IMG/VR virus record: IMGVR_UViG_3300020401_000006
Span: 1-41,164 of that record
Length of the DNA stretch: 41,164 nt
Source: a virus
Direction: 5' to 3' (one strand)
Both the position numbers and the translations under genes were made by a program. Position 1 is the first letter of the stretch. Every line of letters begins with the position of its first letter. Shown piece after piece: positions 38,899 to 41,164 of the stretch. The notes under the pieces are model-generated. The model did not search any database and was not told the origin of the DNA. It saw only the letters and a list, made by a program, of their open reading frames with translations.

Positions 38899-41062
38899 GT
38901 CTGCCCTCCAATCGTTTTGCTACTCTGATTCCTTGCCGCTTTGTTGCTGCATCGTGTGTCGCTTTTTGCAGATATCCTTGGTCAAGCCATGCTTGCATGT
39001 AGCCTTTTGCAGCCCGGGGCGGCATTCCGTATTCGGTTTTGAGGTATGCAAGAAAGCTTCTGGTCGTGTTGCTACCAGCTGCAAACGGCTCATCGCTGGA
39101 CCATCTACGGTCTACCTCATCGAATATTGCTTCTATTTGCTGTGTGTCGAGCTTCGCGCTAGCCTCGAGTATCGCGTCAACTTCCATCGATCTATCTACC
39201 AACAGACCATTTTCCTCACGGATAAACGCTCTGGTTGTTGCATCCGCTGCATCATTGACCTTAACGACCCCGCCCATGACGCAGTTGCCAAGCCCCGGCT
39301 CGAAACCCATACGCTGCGCAATCACCATTTCGTCTGCTTCTGGCATCTGCCACAGGCCATAGGCCCACCGGGCGCCGTCCACCAGTGCTGTCGTGCCACG
39401 GATTGCCTCACGGGCCTGCATTGATTTCCTTATGCTGAACGTGCCTTCTTTGCGCATGTGGTGGCTAATCAAGATGTTTCCGTTGATTGCCACGCATAAC
39501 TCAGACATCAGTGACCACCAGAACTGCGCAGCTGCTGGGTCTGTGTTGATATCTGCGTGAGCAAAAGCTTGCAGCGGGTCGATGACCAGCAGCGCGACAT
39601 CACCCATATCTAGCAGCTGCTTGCGAATGTCTAAGTAATCGTGACTGACGCTGTAAGCGCCCATGTGTGCTGATATTAGCGGTATCGGGCCGCCTGCGTC
39701 CGGCATAGGCACAACAATGAGGTTGTCTGCCGCCCTGTCGCGTAAGGTCGGGTCAGCGATTGAGTTAATCCGTCTGTGCATCGAGGCAGCGCTGTCTTCT
39801 GCCCCCAGGAACACAACTTTACCGTTATGCGCCACCTTACCGCCCAGCGCTATCTCTGTGTGCATGTTTTGGTCGCCGCCTGCTACCTTCATAGCTAGAT
39901 CCAGCAAGATGTATGACTTACCGAGGCCGCCAATCGCTGCAATCAGACCCGGTATACGGCGCGGCAGTATGTTTTCTATGAGCCACTCTTGGGCTGGAGC
40001 CTCGCCTGCATATCGTTTTAGCGTCCAATCAGTTAAAAGAAGCGGCAGTTTTGCCGTATCAAGCACCGGGCCTGCCGCTTCAGTTTGAGCGTGTGCAACC
40101 TCATAGGGAGGCCCAGATGACTGAAAACTGGGTGGTTGCCGCTCTGCCTTTTCGGAGCCGGGCTGTACTCCGTCAAGGATTCTTAGTTCTTTATTCTTTG
40201 CACGTTTCAGCTGATATCTGGCTTTGTACTCGAACAACTCGATACCCCGGTTGTCCATCGACAAGTTCTTGCCACGGGCCAGCGCCTTTGCTTCGTATGT
40301 GGGCCACGCATCATCTATTAGCTGCTCGAACGTCGGCAGAACGCCCTTCTGCGCCCACCATGTACGAATAGTTCCAATAATGAGTTTGACCATGTAACCT
40401 TCACGGCCATCGGCTAACTCGCCCCATCGATTTACAGTTGTATCTTGTAGGCTGCCCTCGCCGTTCACATAGCCAGCAGACATAACGGCCATCTCACGCA
40501 ACCAGTCCGGGCTTTTCTCGATGTGTTGTATATGCGGCGATACAATATATTCGTTGCCTGATTTATGGTTGCTCGGAGCAACAACCACAAAACCGCCCTC
40601 GCCCCGTGTATCTATCCCCTCACCCAGCACGTTCTTGCCTGTAGTGATGCTCACACCGTCAGGCGCTTTGAAGAAGTAATGCCTTCCGCCACTGCCTGTG
40701 ATCTGCTGCATTGTTTCTGGCAAGTCGTCGTTTGCCATGCACAAATCGTCGAGCGTGTCAGCACCCGGCTTGCCTTCAGCTATGTCAACATCCACCACAA
40801 ACACGTTGTTACTGATGCTGCCAGTGACAACACCCATATTGTAATCTCTAAATCGTCCATCGAACCACATTTCAAGCGTGTCCATGTCTGCACGTTTGTC
40901 CTGATAATTCTTCCATCTTGAAGGCGCAGGGTGCTTGCCTGGACTCGGGCAGTTCTTGCCTAACGGGCAGCTGCAACTGCCGTCAGGCTTCACATAATGC
41001 ACTGGCACGACGCTAAAGCCTAAGTCATACCAATACTTTGCCCACTCAAACTTTGTTTCCAT
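38888..41062 (-). CDS. PrimPol primase-polymerase/helicase fusion
   Basis: 724 residues from the ATG at 41062 (METKFEWAKYW), preceded by GGGAGGG; a frame to 41149 adds 29 residues from the SSB end region and is unlikely. N-terminal archaeo-eukaryotic PrimPol domain: Cys/Gly-rich loop (CSCPLGKNCPSPGKHP, 30-45), catalytic Asp91-Val-Asp93, and SGGRH (124-128). A linker is followed by a RecA-like hexameric helicase: Walker A GGLGKS (378-383), GAED (420-423), Walker B LLVID (491-495) and ISHH (533-536). A winged helix closes at about 660-710. It should prime and unwind at the phage origin. Confidence 0.9.
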   Translation of the reverse strand: METKFEWAKYWYDLGFSVVPVHYVKPDGSCSCPLGKNCPSPGKHPAPSRWKNYQDKRADMDTLEMWFDGRFRDYNMGVVTGSISNNVFVVDVDIAEGKPGADTLDDLCMANDDLPETMQQITGSGGRHYFFKAPDGVSITTGKNVLGEGIDTRGEGGFVVVAPSNHKSGNEYIVSPHIQHIEKSPDWLREMAVMSAGYVNGEGSLQDTTVNRWGELADGREGYMVKLIIGTIRTWWAQKGVLPTFEQLIDDAWPTYEAKALARGKNLSMDNRGIELFEYKARYQLKRAKNKELRILDGVQPGSEKAERQPPSFQSSGPPYEVAHAQTEAAGPVLDTAKLPLLLTDWTLKRYAGEAPAQEWLIENILPRRIPGLIAAIGGLGKSYILLDLAMKVAGGDQNMHTEIALGGKVAHNGKVVFLGAEDSAASMHRRINSIADPTLRDRAADNLIVVPMPDAGGPIPLISAHMGAYSVSHDYLDIRKQLLDMGDVALLVIDPLQAFAHADINTDPAAAQFWWSLMSELCVAINGNILISHHMRKEGTFSIRKSMQAREAIRGTTALVDGARWAYGLWQMPEADEMVIAQRMGFEPGLGNCVMGGVVKVNDAADATTRAFIREENGLLVDRSMEVDAILEASAKLDTQQIEAIFDEVDRRWSSDEPFAAGSNTTRSFLAYLKTEYGMPPRAAKGYMQAWLDQGYLQKATHDAATKRQGIRVAKRLEGRHVY

Positions 41063-41087
41063 TGTGCCAGACCGCCCTCCCAAGCAG

Positions 41088-41164
41088 ACGAAAGGCGCAG
41101 CCGTAGCTGCGCCCTGCAAATCAGATTTCGTCGTCGAAAGAGTCGTCATCTGCCGCTGCCGCTG
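41088..41164. repeat. 77-bp terminal direct repeat, right copy
   Basis: Identical to positions 1-77. Closing the circle here puts the PrimPol-helicase gene (start 41062) directly downstream of the SSB-like gene on the minus strand, making one continuous early operon. Confidence 0.95.

Noticed and set aside
41063-41149. N-terminal extension of the PrimPol gene
   Set aside because: It would add 29 residues read from the SSB 3' end region. The internal ATG at 41062 has GGGAGGG upstream and starts the conserved domain.
1-41164. tRNA genes
   Set aside because: I saw no cloverleaf; the only tRNA-like sequence is the 12-base acceptor-end match in the attP region.

Overview
The window is one complete circular genome of a temperate, podovirus-like phage. 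Its first 77 bases recur exactly as its last 77, so the non-redundant length is about 41,087 bp. Evidence for a temperate phage is a tyrosine integrase, an excisionase-like protein and a divergent repressor/Cro-like pair. Evidence for a short-tailed virion is the portal–scaffold–coat–adaptor–nozzle order, a T7 gp13-like protein and a run of internal virion proteins, with no tape measure, sheath or tube genes. The protein families resemble those I associate with phages of marine alphaproteobacteria; that host assignment is inference from memory of the families.

Layout. The control region lies at 3.3-3.46 kb between divergent promoters. Rightward, it drives repressor, excisionase-like HTH protein and integrase (3464-5101), followed by an attP-like intergenic region rich in repeats (5102-5334). 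Leftward, it drives one long early operon that crosses the contig ends: Cro-like protein, winged-helix protein, RuvC-like resolvase, PD-(D/E)XK exonuclease, SSB-like protein, PrimPol-helicase (38888-41062), a zinc-ribbon protein, a phased repeat array that may be an origin, a protein ending in a perfect SSB-type tail, and a DUF6378-type protein. No DNA or RNA polymerase is visible, so host polymerases must be used.

Late genes occupy 5.3-34.5 kb on the minus strand and are read right to left: small terminase subunit, small basic proteins, three tail-fibre/adhesin genes, a fibre chaperone, a lysis and membrane-protein cassette with M15 endolysin and 3TM-type holin, large terminase, portal, scaffold, coat, connector, adaptor, nozzle, internal virion proteins, and a giant 2,577-residue polyvalent protein with ParB/DdrB-like and HExxH metallopeptidase-like domains. 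Genes overlap by 1-20 bases almost everywhere. The few gaps carry promoters or hairpins: before the small basic genes, before scaffold, and after coat.

A separate rightward cassette of ten small, mostly unrecognised genes (34664-37587) is divergent from the small terminase gene and ends at a strong intrinsic terminator (37613-37646). It may hold accessory host-takeover genes. A shared 10-base word, GATTTTTGTC, in three separate control regions suggests that one phage regulator links lysogeny control, the attP region and this divergent promoter region.
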